Assembly: GCA_026182355.1 (NCBI GenBank)
Contig: JAPFBL010000233.1
Location: 1,364,001 to 1,428,000, forward strand
Direction of reading: 5' to 3'
Length of the DNA: 64,000 nucleotides
Source of the DNA: Hermatobates lingyangjiaoensis
Lineage: Eukaryota > Arthropoda > Insecta > Hemiptera > Hermatobatidae
Shown: positions 41,540-53,500 of the stretch, in pieces
Layout of the letters: every line of letters starts with the position of its first letter
Position numbering within the stretch: position 1 is the first letter of the stretch
Made by a program: the position numbers and the translations under genes
The notes under the pieces: model-generated
Database searches by the model: none
What the model was told of the DNA's origin: nothing
Seen by the model: only the letters and a program-made list of their open reading frames with translations

Positions 41540-42670
41540 ACAATAAGCACTACTATTTTACAATTTAAATAAAAGTACAAATGTTAGTAACTTGTTTACC
41601 TGATAATTCAAATTGTATGTTATTATACATATAACCAATATAACCAATAATATATGTATGTTATTATTGGTTTCATAATTATGTTACTTTAATTATTCTG
41701 TTTATATTTCTGTAAAGGGTTTAGTTAATTGGAGGTTGCATTGCTGTAAGGTTTCCACATACGAATATTAGACCCTCAGTGTTATCAATCATTTGTAAAT
41801 TGAGATATTTATTGCTCTATTTTTCATTTCTGCTTTTATTAATCTATTACATAATTACCACTCACAAAAGTTTAATAAATGTCTCCAAGTACAAATAATA
41901 GGTAACATTGAGAAAATAATAAAAAAAGTTACTGTGGTTTAGATGTTGATATATAAAAATATTTTCTAATATTGTTATACTACAAAAGAATTTATTATGA
42001 TTATAAACAAATTGAGTAAAGTTAACAAACAATTGAGGTATTTAATTTTTCACTTAACGTTGTTATGTTAATCCGGATTATTTCATTTTGAGATACTAGT
42101 AGTATACAGTAAAAAGATATATGAATACCTTTGTTATAAATAAATAAATAAAGTCGATAATTATGATAACTTAGAATAAGAATCCATTATAGATGTACAT
42201 ATCCATTATTTTAATAAATTTAAATTATAAAGGTTGTTTGAAAATTGTTATATACTACACTTGACACTATTTGCAAGCAGGAGTGTGTATCAAAATCCCA
42301 AGTTATAATCCTTCTACAAACAAACCAGCTAATATACTTACAGAGCTTAGGGAGTTGGGCAGAATTCAATACAGGGGAGGGGACCAAAGATAATTCAATA
42401 ACATCTCCAACTCTCCTTGCACACTGATCCTGTGGATATTATCCTTGTAAATCCGTAGGGAAACTTTCAGCCTCCCGCGTGTTTATCAGTATTTGACGGT
42501 ACTGCTTCAATGCTGCTCTCAAAACTACCCAACTTCTTATATCCCAACAGTTAACTAAATCTAATTTGATTTACTAACTTTTTGATCACATTGAAAATAA
42601 ACTAGAATAATATTCAAAATATAAAACAGTCTAAATAAATAAATACAGCATAAATAAAAGAAAGGTATTA
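41540..42670. other. AT-rich, no gene seen
   Basis: A less AT-rich patch at 42280-42530 has no readable motif. Confidence 0.45.
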
Positions 42671-42965
42671 TCTCTACATTGCTTAGGACTGATTCATTTT
42701 AATTTTGAATCCACTCATAGAAAAATTCCCTTTGTTTTGTCTAAAAATTTTCTTGCAAGAAAACCCAACCAACATAACTCATAGCAAGCTGAAACTTTAA
42801 CAATAGATTTGTTTATGTATAAGATAAAATCTAAGATTTGAATGGATTGTAAATTGAACGTAGAAGCAAAGTTAAGAACTTTTAAGCTGTGATTGACTAG
42901 CTACACAGGAATACAGGCATATAGCTAAAAAATATACAGGTATTTTTCTTAGCAAGTAGGTAAAA
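42671..42965. repeat. dispersed repeat J (copy 1)
   Basis: TCTACATTGCTTAGGACTGA, CAAGCTGAAACTTTAACA and the end ACAGGTATTTTTCTTAGCAA match 61892-62345. In copy 2 the text TTTGTCTGTACATTGC, CGGTTTGTCCGCAAAATTTT precedes it, a style often found at the edge of large DNA transposons. Class unknown. Confidence 0.6.
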
Positions 42966-42969
42966 GTTA

Positions 42970-45380
42970 GTTATTTTAATTTCGTTTGCCTTTATCATAA
43001 TTGGCTTGCTTTAAAAAAAAGTGGGTCCTACATATACAAGTACAATTAAGAAGTATTAATACAATTAAGAAGTATTAATACAATTAAGAAGTATGCCTAA
43101 AATAAAATCAAATTGGAGCTCAGTACCGTAAGCTGCAAAACATAAAAGAAATTCCAGATCTAATAACAGTTTTGGACCGTACTAATAATGCTATTTCTAT
43201 TATTCTATACTTTCTAATAATAGTTTAAAATAACACATATCATATCTGAATTTTTGTAAAATACCCATCAAAGACGGGCTAGTATGCTTAGTTGTCTATA
43301 AAATCAAAATTTTTATTAATTGTTTTTAATATTGACAAAGAGTAAGTATTATTCTTTTAATGATTATTACGAAAGGTGCAACTTGTGTTGAAATTTAAAA
43401 TCTACCAAAAGTATTGTTTAATTATTTAAAAATATTTTACTTATTTCAGATTAAATAAAATGTAGATATTTTAAACACAAATAAATTTTGACCAGTTTAG
43501 ATTTAAATGGTTTAAATAGGATATTGTTTTTGTACTTTTTTCTTCTATGACTGGGTGTGTTCTTCAAATGTTTAAGTTTAAATAAAAAAGATACATTTTT
43601 AATAAAAGTGGGAGAAATATGTTTTTGATACAAGTAAGAAATGAATTTTTTTTATGCACTATTACATTATAGTAAAGATATTTAATATTATTACAAGTTA
43701 AAACGAGTTTTATTTGCCACTCCAATGATCAAGTAGATTCCAAGCATGTCGGCTTCTATTTGATCTTGTAATATTTAATCTTATATTATAATATTATTTG
43801 AACAAAGTTAAGATAATATTGCATTATAAAAGTTTTATGAATCATGGATTGTTTTCCAGGCATTAAAATATATCAGTGGCAAAATACAAAAAAGATAAAT
43901 AATTTCTTCAGGCATTAAACAAGATTAAATTTTTAGAAGTTAATTAATTTTATGTTTGCTAACTTTCTCAAAAGAATGATCATAAATGAATAATTAGCGT
44001 AATTTAGCAATATGAAAGATATTTATAAAATGATTCAATTGAAGTTGTTTTAAATATAATCTAAATCATTTTAGATTGAAGGAAATGAGATTGAAAGACT
44101 TCTCATTGAGGCTCTATATCAAGCCCTACTTACTTGACTTAGAAAGCACTTCATTTTGTCTTAATAGCACAATTAAAACTTAGGTCCACGCTTAATACAA
44201 TTATTGACTCTCCATTATCTGATATCCTTTCTCAGCTGTAATTAAGGGAAATCATACGAAATTAAATCTCACTGTCAATATAATAATAATAATATTCATA
44301 TTAAGAAAGTATTTTTAATTTTTTTAAAACTCATTATAACTCTAAAGAAAGTAAAGAAACGACAAAAAAAATCAACTTTTAATTAATATATATTGAATAA
44401 TAAGGATAAAATAATTTGTAAAATATATGCTCAGTTATTCTAATTCTTTGTTTTTGCAGTTATTTTCATTTCTTAAATGAAAAATATTACAATAGTAAAA
44501 CATGATTTTAATTAAAAAATAATGTTATAAAATGCTAACTTATAGTGTATAATTACAACTATAATGATTAATTTTCATTATAGCTAAGATATAAAACATA
44601 TGGTTATATATTTATTTTTTAAATAGAAAAGATGCAATTTCTTAATTACTTTTGTTAAGCTGATAAAAATAATCAAATTAACTAAAATACTTTATTAGTT
44701 TATTTTCAAATCTGCTTTCCCTGAAGACACTGTTGATTAAAGTATATTAATCACACGAAATATGCGCTACAAAAGTTTTTAAATCTCATTTATATTTCTG
44801 CTAGAGCTTAAGATAAATATTACATTGAAAAATAGTAGTAGCTTTTAACTGTTAACAGGTTTATTACAACTTCTTGATGAGACCGTATTCATTTACATAA
44901 TAATACAAAATTACATTTCGTATACACTTAAAGGTTTACATTATATATAAAGCATGATTAATGAAGTGTATTTTCTATCTTATTTTTTTTTAAAATAATC
45001 TATACTAATTATTGATGTAGTTTATAATCACTCAATTATTTCACTGTATTTAAGCTCTCTCCCTTTTTCTTTTTCATTTCCTAATTATTCACCATCTCTG
45101 TCTACCCCATCTTCAAGTATTCTCCTTCACCCTTTCACACCCACAATTCTCATGTTTGCTCTCTGGATTCAAATATCCAGTTTTTCACAACCATACGATT
45201 TTATGTTTAGCTCTTTAGTATTTAATTATAGATTTTTAATTCTACATTTTTCTATATCTCAAAATAACTTGTTTCGTTTAACCGAATTCTTGTTTTTACA
45301 TATGCAGTCACTATTTTTTTAATTTTACATAATCACAGGCACACACACTCTCTCTTTCTCTTTCTAAATATTTGTACTAA
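42970..45380. other. AT-rich, no gene seen
   Basis: A triplicated 21-bp phrase (TACAATTAAGAAGTATTAA) lies at 43039-43095. Nothing else recognised. Confidence 0.45.
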
Positions 45381-45389
45381 ACTAATGTA

Positions 45390-45515
45390 TGCATCTTCTG
45401 AAGATGTTAGGCTTCATGAGAGTGCTTGATTTAATAGGGGATTCAGAATTACATGGAAGCAATCAGGAAAACTAAAACAGCAGGAATTTGCATGAATAGT
45501 AATAAAAGGAACATA
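45390..45515 (-). pseudogene. PLE GIY-YIG endonuclease relic
   Basis: Minus strand: VPFITIHANSCCFSFPDCFH, VILNPLLNQALS and SLTSSEDAYISLV. It aligns with YPVAIHANSHGLSFNDCFRV..RASEEAYICLL of 18513-19208. One stop; only the middle of the domain remains. Confidence 0.75.
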
Positions 45516-45943
45516 GTGTTAATATATAACCAATGAGCTGATATATCTCAATTCTGTATTTCAACTTTCATCACCATCTGGTTTGAGCTGGCCTCCTAGG
45601 CATTGAAGGACTAGAAAACACAACCTTTGTTAGATCAACAGTGATCAAAGAAAAACAGTATGCAAAGGAAAAGAAACGAAGAAAATAAAACAAAAAAAAG
45701 AAGAATTGATAATGCATAAAGAAAAATATCTGGAGTGGCCTAGACTCAACTTTACTATAGGTAAACATAATATTAAACTTCTTGTGTAAATAATATCCAT
45801 TTACACATAACATAAATGTTTAAATGGAAGATGTTTACTAGTCTTTCATGTGTGCCTACGTTCCTGTTTTTCTCTTTTCGTTATTGAATTTATATATATA
45901 TAAAATCAAAATATTAAAACGGTCCAAACCGGACAAATATATA

Positions 45944-46180
45944 AATGAAAAAAGACAACAAATAGATGAAGCGAGAAAACTTACTGGATCGATATTTCGA
46001 ACTGAAGTTCGTCGTCAGGGAGAGAGTAGAAGGGAAGAAGAAGAGGTTGTCGCTGCCGGTACAAGTGAACGCACGTACCTCTTCTTCTTCCCTTCTACTC
46101 TCTCCCTGACGACAAACTTCAGTTCGAAATATCGATCCAGTAAGTTTTCTCGCTTCTTCTATTTGTTGTCTTTTTTCATT
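45944..46180. repeat. family D-like inverted pair, about 104-bp arms
   Basis: Left arm 45944-46046 and right arm 46077-46180 around a 29-bp spacer. Each holds CTGACGA, extra C, a GAAC/GTTC stem II, GAAA and ATATCGATCC. Before it is CGGTCCAAACCGGACAAATA, the usual outer end. TA runs lie nearby at 45890-45900. Confidence 0.82.
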
Positions 46181-46204
46181 TATATTCAATATAAATATAT
46201 TTCT

Positions 46205-46400
46205 ACAGTTCAATGTAGAAAAAGAAACATAGAGAAAATAAAAGAACACTCTTATAGCCTTTAATTTTTGGTTTGAACCGTCTTCAGGAATGATAAAATT
46301 AGGAGAGACTGTAAGTGTGTGTTTTTACTTTCTCTATGTTTCTTTTTCTACATTGAACTATATTTGTCCGTTTCGGTTAGTATTTCCAACGAAAAAGAAT
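46205..46400. repeat. family C inverted pair with core in the loop
   Basis: The left arm AGTTCAATGTAGAAAAAGAA and the right arm TTCTTTTTCTACATTGAACT enclose one core (TTGAACCGTCTTCAGG..). The right end is ATTTGTCCGTTTCGG and AACGAAAAAG, then a TA run at 46411-46434. Confidence 0.78.
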
Positions 46401-46434
46401 ATAAAAAAGAATATATATATATATATATATATAT

Positions 46435-46600
46435 AATATAACTAATGTAATGAGAGGTAGAAACAAATATAACTCATCTATATTTCGACTATCATCGAAA
46501 TATGGAAGTGAGGTATGTTTGTATTTATCTCTGTGCTATCTCCGTTATAACTGTTTTTATATTTGAAAGTCCCTTGGACCGTTTCATTTAATGGATAAAA
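46435..46600 (+). repeat. PLE terminal repeat, family D (degenerate)
   Basis: CTCATCTATATTTCGACTAT, then CATCGAAATATGGAAGTGAG and AAGTCCCTTGGACCGTTTCA. Both halves of the core are present in opposite orientations. Confidence 0.55.
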
Positions 46601-48337
46601 CAAATATTATAAAATAATATTAATATAATATTATATATTAATGTTATTAATAATATTATTATAAACCGATAATATTATTATTAACCGATAAGTACATTTG
46701 TTAAATGAAATTGTATGTCAGCAGAATTATTCTTCTCTCGCTACAAAAAGCATTACTCTGATAAATTTCCTTTAATGAATACATTTTAATACAGTAGAAT
46801 GGTGCAATTAAGTAATTATTCATTTATAAAAAGGAAAATCTTTTATTAAAAATTAGAATTTGATCTTAAATGAATATTCAAAACGCAAAATCATTTTCTT
46901 AGTAATCATAATTATGTGTTAATAGTAATAGTACATTGAATTAGTTAGTACACGAACCCAAGTCCTTAAAATATAGTGGTCATTAAATTAAAAAATGTAA
47001 CTACATTTTTATATCCTGCAAAAACAAAAATAAAAATACTATATTAATATCATTTTTCTAAATTTTTCTTCAATAATATACTAATTTTTAATATTATATA
47101 TTATAAAAACCGATATATTTTCTTTAAGTTTGATTGTATTAGTAATAAAATGTAAAAATATTAAAACAGAATTGCATTCTTTTAATGCCAGAAAAAACAT
47201 CACAATACACAATACATTCTTTCAATGTTTGAAATTATCTCTTTCAATTTTAAATCCATAATTCAGTTAGTTAATAATTGTTAATAATGATTAATGAATA
47301 AACTCTTAATTGGAGATTAAATAAAATTGAACGGAACAAATGTATATAAGAAACTTAATGACTTACTACATAAAAAGGCTCTGACATTTTATTTAAACTT
47401 GATTACTTTATTTATCAATAATTAAAGTGATAGCATTAATGAGTCTAATACTTATTTTATAATTATTTGCAAGGTATAATCAATTTAATTTCAACTGAAT
47501 TTAAAAAAAATAAGTTTCATCTAGCTTATGAAAATTAGTTTAAAAGAAAAAATGGTTGTAAAGTAAGAGTTTCTTAATGTTTGCATTGAAACATAAATTA
47601 CAAAAACAGTTGTATTCATATTCTGTCATTGACTTTTTTTTATGTTTTTTAAAATTCTTTTTCATTTTCATTTAAAAAATGGTTAAAATTACATGAAAAA
47701 CTGTATCGTCAGTCATGCTATAACATATGTTTACTAATATTTGTGATATTTCTTTCTATAAATGTAATTATTATATTATTATTTTCCTTTTGCTTTCTGA
47801 TATTACAATTTCTGATATAGAAAACCAATTAGCTATATAGAATTCTAAATAATTAGAAATAATGAAACAGTGGTATACTACATTAGGTTTTCTTGGAATA
47901 ATTTTTTTTAAATTACACTTTAATTGCATATTATTTTAAAGGAGTTAAAGTAATAATAATTCTTTAAAGTAAAGTTAATAATTCTTATGATTATTAGTAA
48001 TCACAACTTTAATTCTTTTTGCATTACTACAGTGAGTAATTATTTCTCAATCAACTTTTGTTTGTCATCATTTAATTGCTATATTTAAACTTAATGTAGT
48101 AAAAAATAGAAAATAATTGTAAATTGTGTACTAAGAAAATAATTGTAAATTGTGTACTAACTTTCTTTTGATGTGCAGATTCTTTTTCTTTTCTTCTTTC
48201 TTTTCAAACACATATACGAATACAAAAATAATTTCTCAGGTGTGCATCATCTAGTAATTTAATTAATAAAATCACTTTTAAAATGCTACATTATACATTT
48301 TTTTTATAAACTCTGATTAAAAAACCGACGCTTACAG
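46601..48337. other. AT-rich, no gene seen
   Basis: Very AT-rich. Possibly intronic or intergenic relative to the candidate exon that follows. Confidence 0.45.
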
Positions 48338-48462
48338 CTATAAAAAACGAAGACGCCATGATGATTTGTAAAACTATAAAAGAGGCTTGGGTCTTAATTA
48401 ATCCAGTGTATGCAAATGAAGAGGAAATAATAAATGAACTAATTACTGACCTATACATTTTG
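48338..48462 (+). CDS. candidate internal exon of an unidentified host gene
   Basis: A 125-nt stretch sits between TTACAG (acceptor, 48332-48337) and GTGAGT (consensus donor, 48463-48468). A T-rich tract upstream (48296-48306) fits a splice acceptor. The frame open across it reads IKNEDAMMICKTIKEAWVLI and NPVYANEEEIINELITDLYI, then L, entering in phase 1 and ending on a complete codon. Composition is protein-like, with balanced acidic residues, in otherwise non-coding DNA. I do not recognise the protein. Confidence 0.45.
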
Positions 48463-48468
48463 GTGAGT

Positions 48469-50735
48469 TGTATTCAATAAAAAATGATTCTCTGTAATCG
48501 ATATTAATTTGAAATAAATATTTTTAAATAGTTAATTTTATAATAAAAGACAAAAAATGCAAATGATACATGTATCAGTGGAATTTAGTAATTGACTTTT
48601 CAGGTCGGTTGATAATATGTTTTATATTTTAAAAAAATTTGTTTCATGTGCACTCAACTTTGCTAAAACAAAATATATTATTAAATTAATTTATAGGCTA
48701 TTTAATTCAAATAATCCATCCATCATGTTCGTTCCAGCCTTAGTCGAGGGAGGTTCCCTTGTTTGTTGATTGCTCCAACATCTAGTTCTACCGTTATGAA
48801 TTAAAATATTATTCCTTCTTTACGTTTAAATTCTTTTATTAGTAATATATTATATAATCTTACTTTTGTTTAATGGTAGTCAATATTTAATCATAGTTGT
48901 AAGTATTTTTGATTAGCTTCTATCCGCCATGACTGATAGCCGTTGTCATTGGTTGAATTTAATTTTTCAAATTCCATATTTAGGTTTTGGTTATTGGCTA
49001 ATGTTATTTAGTTCTACTGTGGGTAAAATAATGTAGAAATGAATTCTTGTATTTATTATTATATTAAATAATTCATATTTTTCTATTATGTTTCTTATCA
49101 ACTGAGCCCTTATCAAAATGTGTGGGTGGTTCTAATTTTAATAATAGTTCTTTGTCTTTGATTGGTGTTAACTAGTATTTAAAGTAATAATGAAATAAGT
49201 TAATTTCTTTTTGTAGTAATTGTTTTGTCATGCAGTTTTAACAGTAGAATAGTTAGCACTTCTCCGCCATCTTAGATAAGTATTATCTGTTTTACTTATT
49301 TATATTCATAAATTAGGTATATCAGTTATTTTATGTTGTCTATTGTATTAGTGTGAATAAGCTAACGTTTTCTAATCTAGTTGTTAATTATAAGAATACA
49401 ATTGTTCATCATTCTTCATACTATTTGAATAAAATATAATATTGATAACAATTGAATACAGATTGTATCACTTTTAAAATGTTTGTGACAGTAATTGTTT
49501 TATGGATGTTCATTGTTTCTTTTCCGTATAAAGTAAAACTTTTTAATTATACTTTGCTGATAAGGAACAGTTTGAGTATTGTGCATGTAGTAAATATGTA
49601 CAGTTTATTGTTATTCTTTACGTATTAGTATTTACTGTATGGTATTCATCTTTAACTGAACTAATTTTATCAGTTCTAACATGGTATTATGCATTCTAAA
49701 TTTTTATTAATCATTGTGTATTTTTAATAAAACAATTATTCTTTGAAATAATTGTAACTTATTTTTATTATTGTTAAAATATTAGTGTTAACATTATTAA
49801 CTGGCAAACTATTTTAATCCTTGTGTATGTTTTGCGCTTTTGAAATAATTGTTAATTATTTTTTATTCAACGATTCACCCACCAACCCTCCTGGTCCAAT
49901 ATACATAATGATCAAGTAACTTAATTATCTATGCTATTCTCACATGTTGCCCATTTTATTATTTTTTTTAAGTATTCTTACAATGTCTGGTTATTTGTAA
50001 AAATACTATTTTAACGGTTAGTTGGAATTCTAAAAGTTTACTTTACAATATTCAAGGCTTCTGGTATCCTAGTATATATTCTTAGGAGAATCAGCCATTC
50101 AAAACTAAACAAGGGATTTCTTTAATGTAGGGAGTATTTTTTGTGATAGACACTTTATACATATTAGAAATGTTGACACCTCATTCGTTATTTGCTATAT
50201 TCTTCAGAAACACTGCCTATTAAACCAAAAAAAAGTTTTCTTCACTAGTTTACAGCACTAATGCTGCGCAATATGTAGTCATTAAAAAAATTAGCTTTCA
50301 AGTACTGTTAACTATTATTCATATTATTCCATTATTATTATTATTATTATTATTATTATCAGCCTATTAGTACTAAACAAGGAATTTTTCAGTTCGAAAT
50401 AATAATTTTTGTACTATACGATTTGTTCATCTTTATAAGGTCGGACCTTCTGTTTGGGACTCTACATTTTTTAAAGATTTCGCATTTAAATACTGAAGAA
50501 TGGATTTCTCATTTTTAAAGTGTTCTTAGTGCTGTATAATTTGTACGCAGTAGAAAATTTAAGCATTCCAGGGTTGTTTTGTGAATTTGTTTGGAGTATA
50601 TGCCTTTCGAAACAAAAGAGGAAACTCAACATTTTAGTGGATTAATATTATTGGTTGGTATATTGTATATTTTTATCTTGTTATCTTGGATATTGTAAGT
50701 ATATAAAGTAATTGTGATAATACTGGTTCTCATAA
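48469..50735. other. AT-rich, no gene seen
   Basis: An ATT microsatellite lies at 50330-50360. Nothing else recognised. Confidence 0.45.
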
Positions 50736-50739
50736 AGAA

Positions 50740-51680
50740 GATGGCTGGCTATCAGAAGTTCAGAAAGGCGGCCCCCTAAGTTTCTACTGGGGTCAATTAG
50801 GATCGCTTCTGATAGGTCCCAGATCTGACTCTCATGTGACTACAGGAAGGTATACATGGCCTGTACGAATCTTCTACCACAGCAAGGGGTAGGCTATTAC
50901 TCCTATAAGCCTTCGTGAGAGGTCATCAAGGAGAGGTATGTGCTCCCATTGAAACGGACCTCCGGGATATTGAGGAAGGCCTGAAGGCTCAAGGAGTGGT
51001 ACGGAGGTGAAACAGCTCACTTTCCTGCGACCAATGTATCAAGGTTTGAGTATTTACCCATTTTTGAGTTCTCCTTGGAGGGAAATGTAGCCACAACGAT
51101 TTCCCATGTATGTATTAGGTTTAGTGGTTAAAGTTGAAAAGACTCGTCTTCCCTCAAGCCTCGTTCAACGTTTCAGGTGCCAGCAGCTTGGACACACACA
51201 ACGCTGGTGTAACTTAGAACACGTGTGTGTGAAGTGTGAGGGCAGGTACACTCATGGAGATGCCCTCAGTGCCGAGAGGAATCAGCCAGATGTGCAAACT
51301 GGCCCAGAAGTAAACCCGGGCAGTTACAGAAGATGCCAGGCCTTCAAGGAGGCAAAACCGAGGAGCCCTAAGGTTCGCCCACCAAAGTACGTCCCTGCAC
51401 CCTTCCCCCCCCCCCCCTGGCACTGAAGAAGTCCTTCAACCAAACTCTTGGGAGACTTCATCGTCTTCACGGGCACCACCTCCTCAACCTTCAACTAGGA
51501 AGAGTGTAGCAAAGCAGGACATCATGGACCTGTTGGAAGAGCATGGCTTCATAAGCATGCTCTGCAACATGATGGCAAAGGGTGAAAGATCGACCAATAG
51601 AACGAGGAAGGCGCTGCTAAAAGCAGCGGAGAGTTTGGTTGAGCCATCTTCAGATTATGACTCCTTGTACGTATAAATGA
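50740..51680 (+). pseudogene. Jockey ORF1 (Gag-like) relic
   Basis: Broken frames. Near 50930-51030 EIEEDLKAQGVVVRR-like text lies across a frameshift. Then comes YVLGLVVKVEKTRLPSSLVQ, RFRCQQLGHTQRWCNL and CVKCEGRYTHG (51106-51260), followed by NPGSYRRCQAFKEAKPRSP. CxxLGHTQxxC and CVKC are the zinc-knuckle region of Jockey ORF1 nucleic-acid-binding proteins; the first Cys of the first knuckle is lost. A proline and C-run stretch follows. A single 106-codon frame (51106-51426) survives. Confidence 0.78.
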
Positions 51681-51689
51681 AATATTTTT

Positions 51690-51815
51690 ACCTCATTAGT
51701 TGTGCAATCCGTAATTGTGTGGTAGATGAACACAAAGTGTTTGAAACGCGTAGTTTGATTTAAAAACAAAATCTTTTGTGTGGAGACTTTGTACTATCCA
51801 TTTACCCCAGTATGA
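51690..51815 (+). repeat. family B PLE insertion in the LINE
   Basis: TTAGTTGTGCAATCCGTAAT then AACACAAAGTGTTTGAAACG and TGTGTGGAGACTTTG are family B pieces brought together by a deletion that removed most of the left arm and the CTGATGA box. It lies between ORF1 and ORF2 of the Jockey relic, so it inserted after the LINE did. Confidence 0.75.
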
Positions 51816-51859
51816 AAGAATGGAATAATTTGATTGCTCTATTTATATGTGTCTGTAGT

Positions 51860-52395
51860 ATTTGCAGGTGAAGCGAAGAGTTCATTAACCTGATTGTGAA
51901 CCACAGTCCAGATCTAGTACTTCTCTGTGAGACATTTCCTCAAGGTATTTATGCTTGCTGGTGTCTGTTCCTCCATGTAAAATCTGTTAAGTAGTTGGGT
52001 ATAGATTTCGATTTCATTTTGATTTTCAGGTCCCATCTGTAGGATAGAAGATGACATGGGAACGCGCTTTTAGGAATATTTTGCACTTTGATCAGGCCCA
52101 AGAGAGTAATTCTGGCTTCTAAGATGTACCTATATAAAACACTAACGTGATGACTGCCAGGTTTGAGGCTGCGAACACTAATAAGATGCTAGTCAAAGAT
52201 GTTCAAAACAGGGCAATCCGTATAATGACGGGAACACAGAAGTATGTTCGGTACAGGGACATGGGCTAGAGCATATCGACAGTTTCATCTGCATACTTGC
52301 CAGCAGAGAGGATAAACTACAAGAGAGTGAGGACGTCCTGGTAGCCAACGAAGAGGAAAACTAACTAACCCCCAGGTAACGGCTAAATAGTCCTT
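51860..52395 (+). pseudogene. Jockey ORF2 relic: endonuclease start fused to RT end
   Basis: EEFINLIVNHSPDLVLLCET (51876-51935) is the start of the AP-type endonuclease. At about 51955 it jumps to the RT C-terminal part (52000-52390), whose DNA aligns with 5540-5965: e.g. AACAGGGCAATCCGTATAAT and GAGCATATCGACAGTTTCAT versus the intact LINE. About 1.9 kb between the two points is deleted. Frameshifts throughout. Confidence 0.82.
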
Positions 52396-52399
52396 GATT

Positions 52400-52909
52400 T
52401 GGTATAATTTTTCTCATGGTACTTAATTTTCTTTAGATGATGTATATGTTTTAATTGATTGGTTTAAGTCTGATTTTATCATTATTATATACTATCCAGT
52501 ATGTTCATTGAGCCGCTAATGATTGGAAAGTATCAGAAAATAAATGTTTGATGACGTTAAATTTTAACATATAACCATTTTATTCTTCTAACATCAAAAA
52601 GTTAAGTCATCAAATTATTTCATAGTTTTTCATTAAACCTCTTAAACATCAACTTTGTTTGAGTTGATTCACTCAAAAAATTCTAAGTCACAATTCTAAT
52701 AAACAATGTAAATAATCCCACAAGTATCGCAGACGTTCCATTAGTCCAGGATAAATATTCAGTTTTTATAGGTTCATTGCTCTTTGCCATAGTAGAAATA
52801 CAACGAAATTTTTTTTATAAATTGCTAATTTTTTGTTCGTTTTTTTTGCAAAATGTCATTGTTTTTTAATAAGCCCTTTACCTTCAAAAAAATTATCTAA
52901 AAATTGTTA
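52400..52909. other. AT-rich, no gene seen
   Basis: LINE 3' UTR remnants may extend to about 52450. Otherwise nothing. Confidence 0.4.
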
Positions 52910-53500
52910 TTTTTTTAGATAATAGGCAAATTATCCAAAAAATTGGTTCTTGTAATTTTGATAGATTTCACCTCAGCTCATTCCCAAATATTGCAGTATA
53001 TTTAGGTATAAATTCATTTTGATTCATCACACGGTATGACTTCTGTTGTCCTCTGAAATTTTCATATTGAATGATAAATCAATGTAACATTTTTACATTT
53101 TATTGAAAAAAATATTTCCAGTTGTTCTAAAAAATATGAGGATTTTTCCAGTAACTGATTTTGTAGCCTCAAAGATAATGTCCAAACTTCAGGTCACTTG
53201 AGTTAGTAGTTAAGGAGAAAGAAAATGTTGTTTAAAAATATATTTTTGCAAATAAAGTCGCTTTCCTATCATGTATAATTGCTCCCAAACATAAGGTTCA
53301 TCTTCACATTTTTGTGTAAACTATCAATTTGGTCTATCAGAAATTCTTGATTGTAACATGTACACAAGCTTTTGAATACACACCCACCAACCCAGACACA
53401 CACATGCACATCATCGAAAAAACTTCATACAATCACTTTGGGGACCTCAAAAGATGTAATCACTTTTTTTTTCGCAATCAGTATAGTTACTTATTGTAAT
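52910..53500. repeat. dispersed repeat K (copy 2)
   Basis: Second copy of the repeat at 22610-23215, same orientation. It ends with CATCATCGAAAAAACTTCAT and a T-run. Confidence 0.65.

Noticed and set aside
45848..46264. 138-codon and 111-codon ORFs on both strands
   Set aside because: Both are readings of the family D/C palindromes, which explains why the same peptide appears on both strands.
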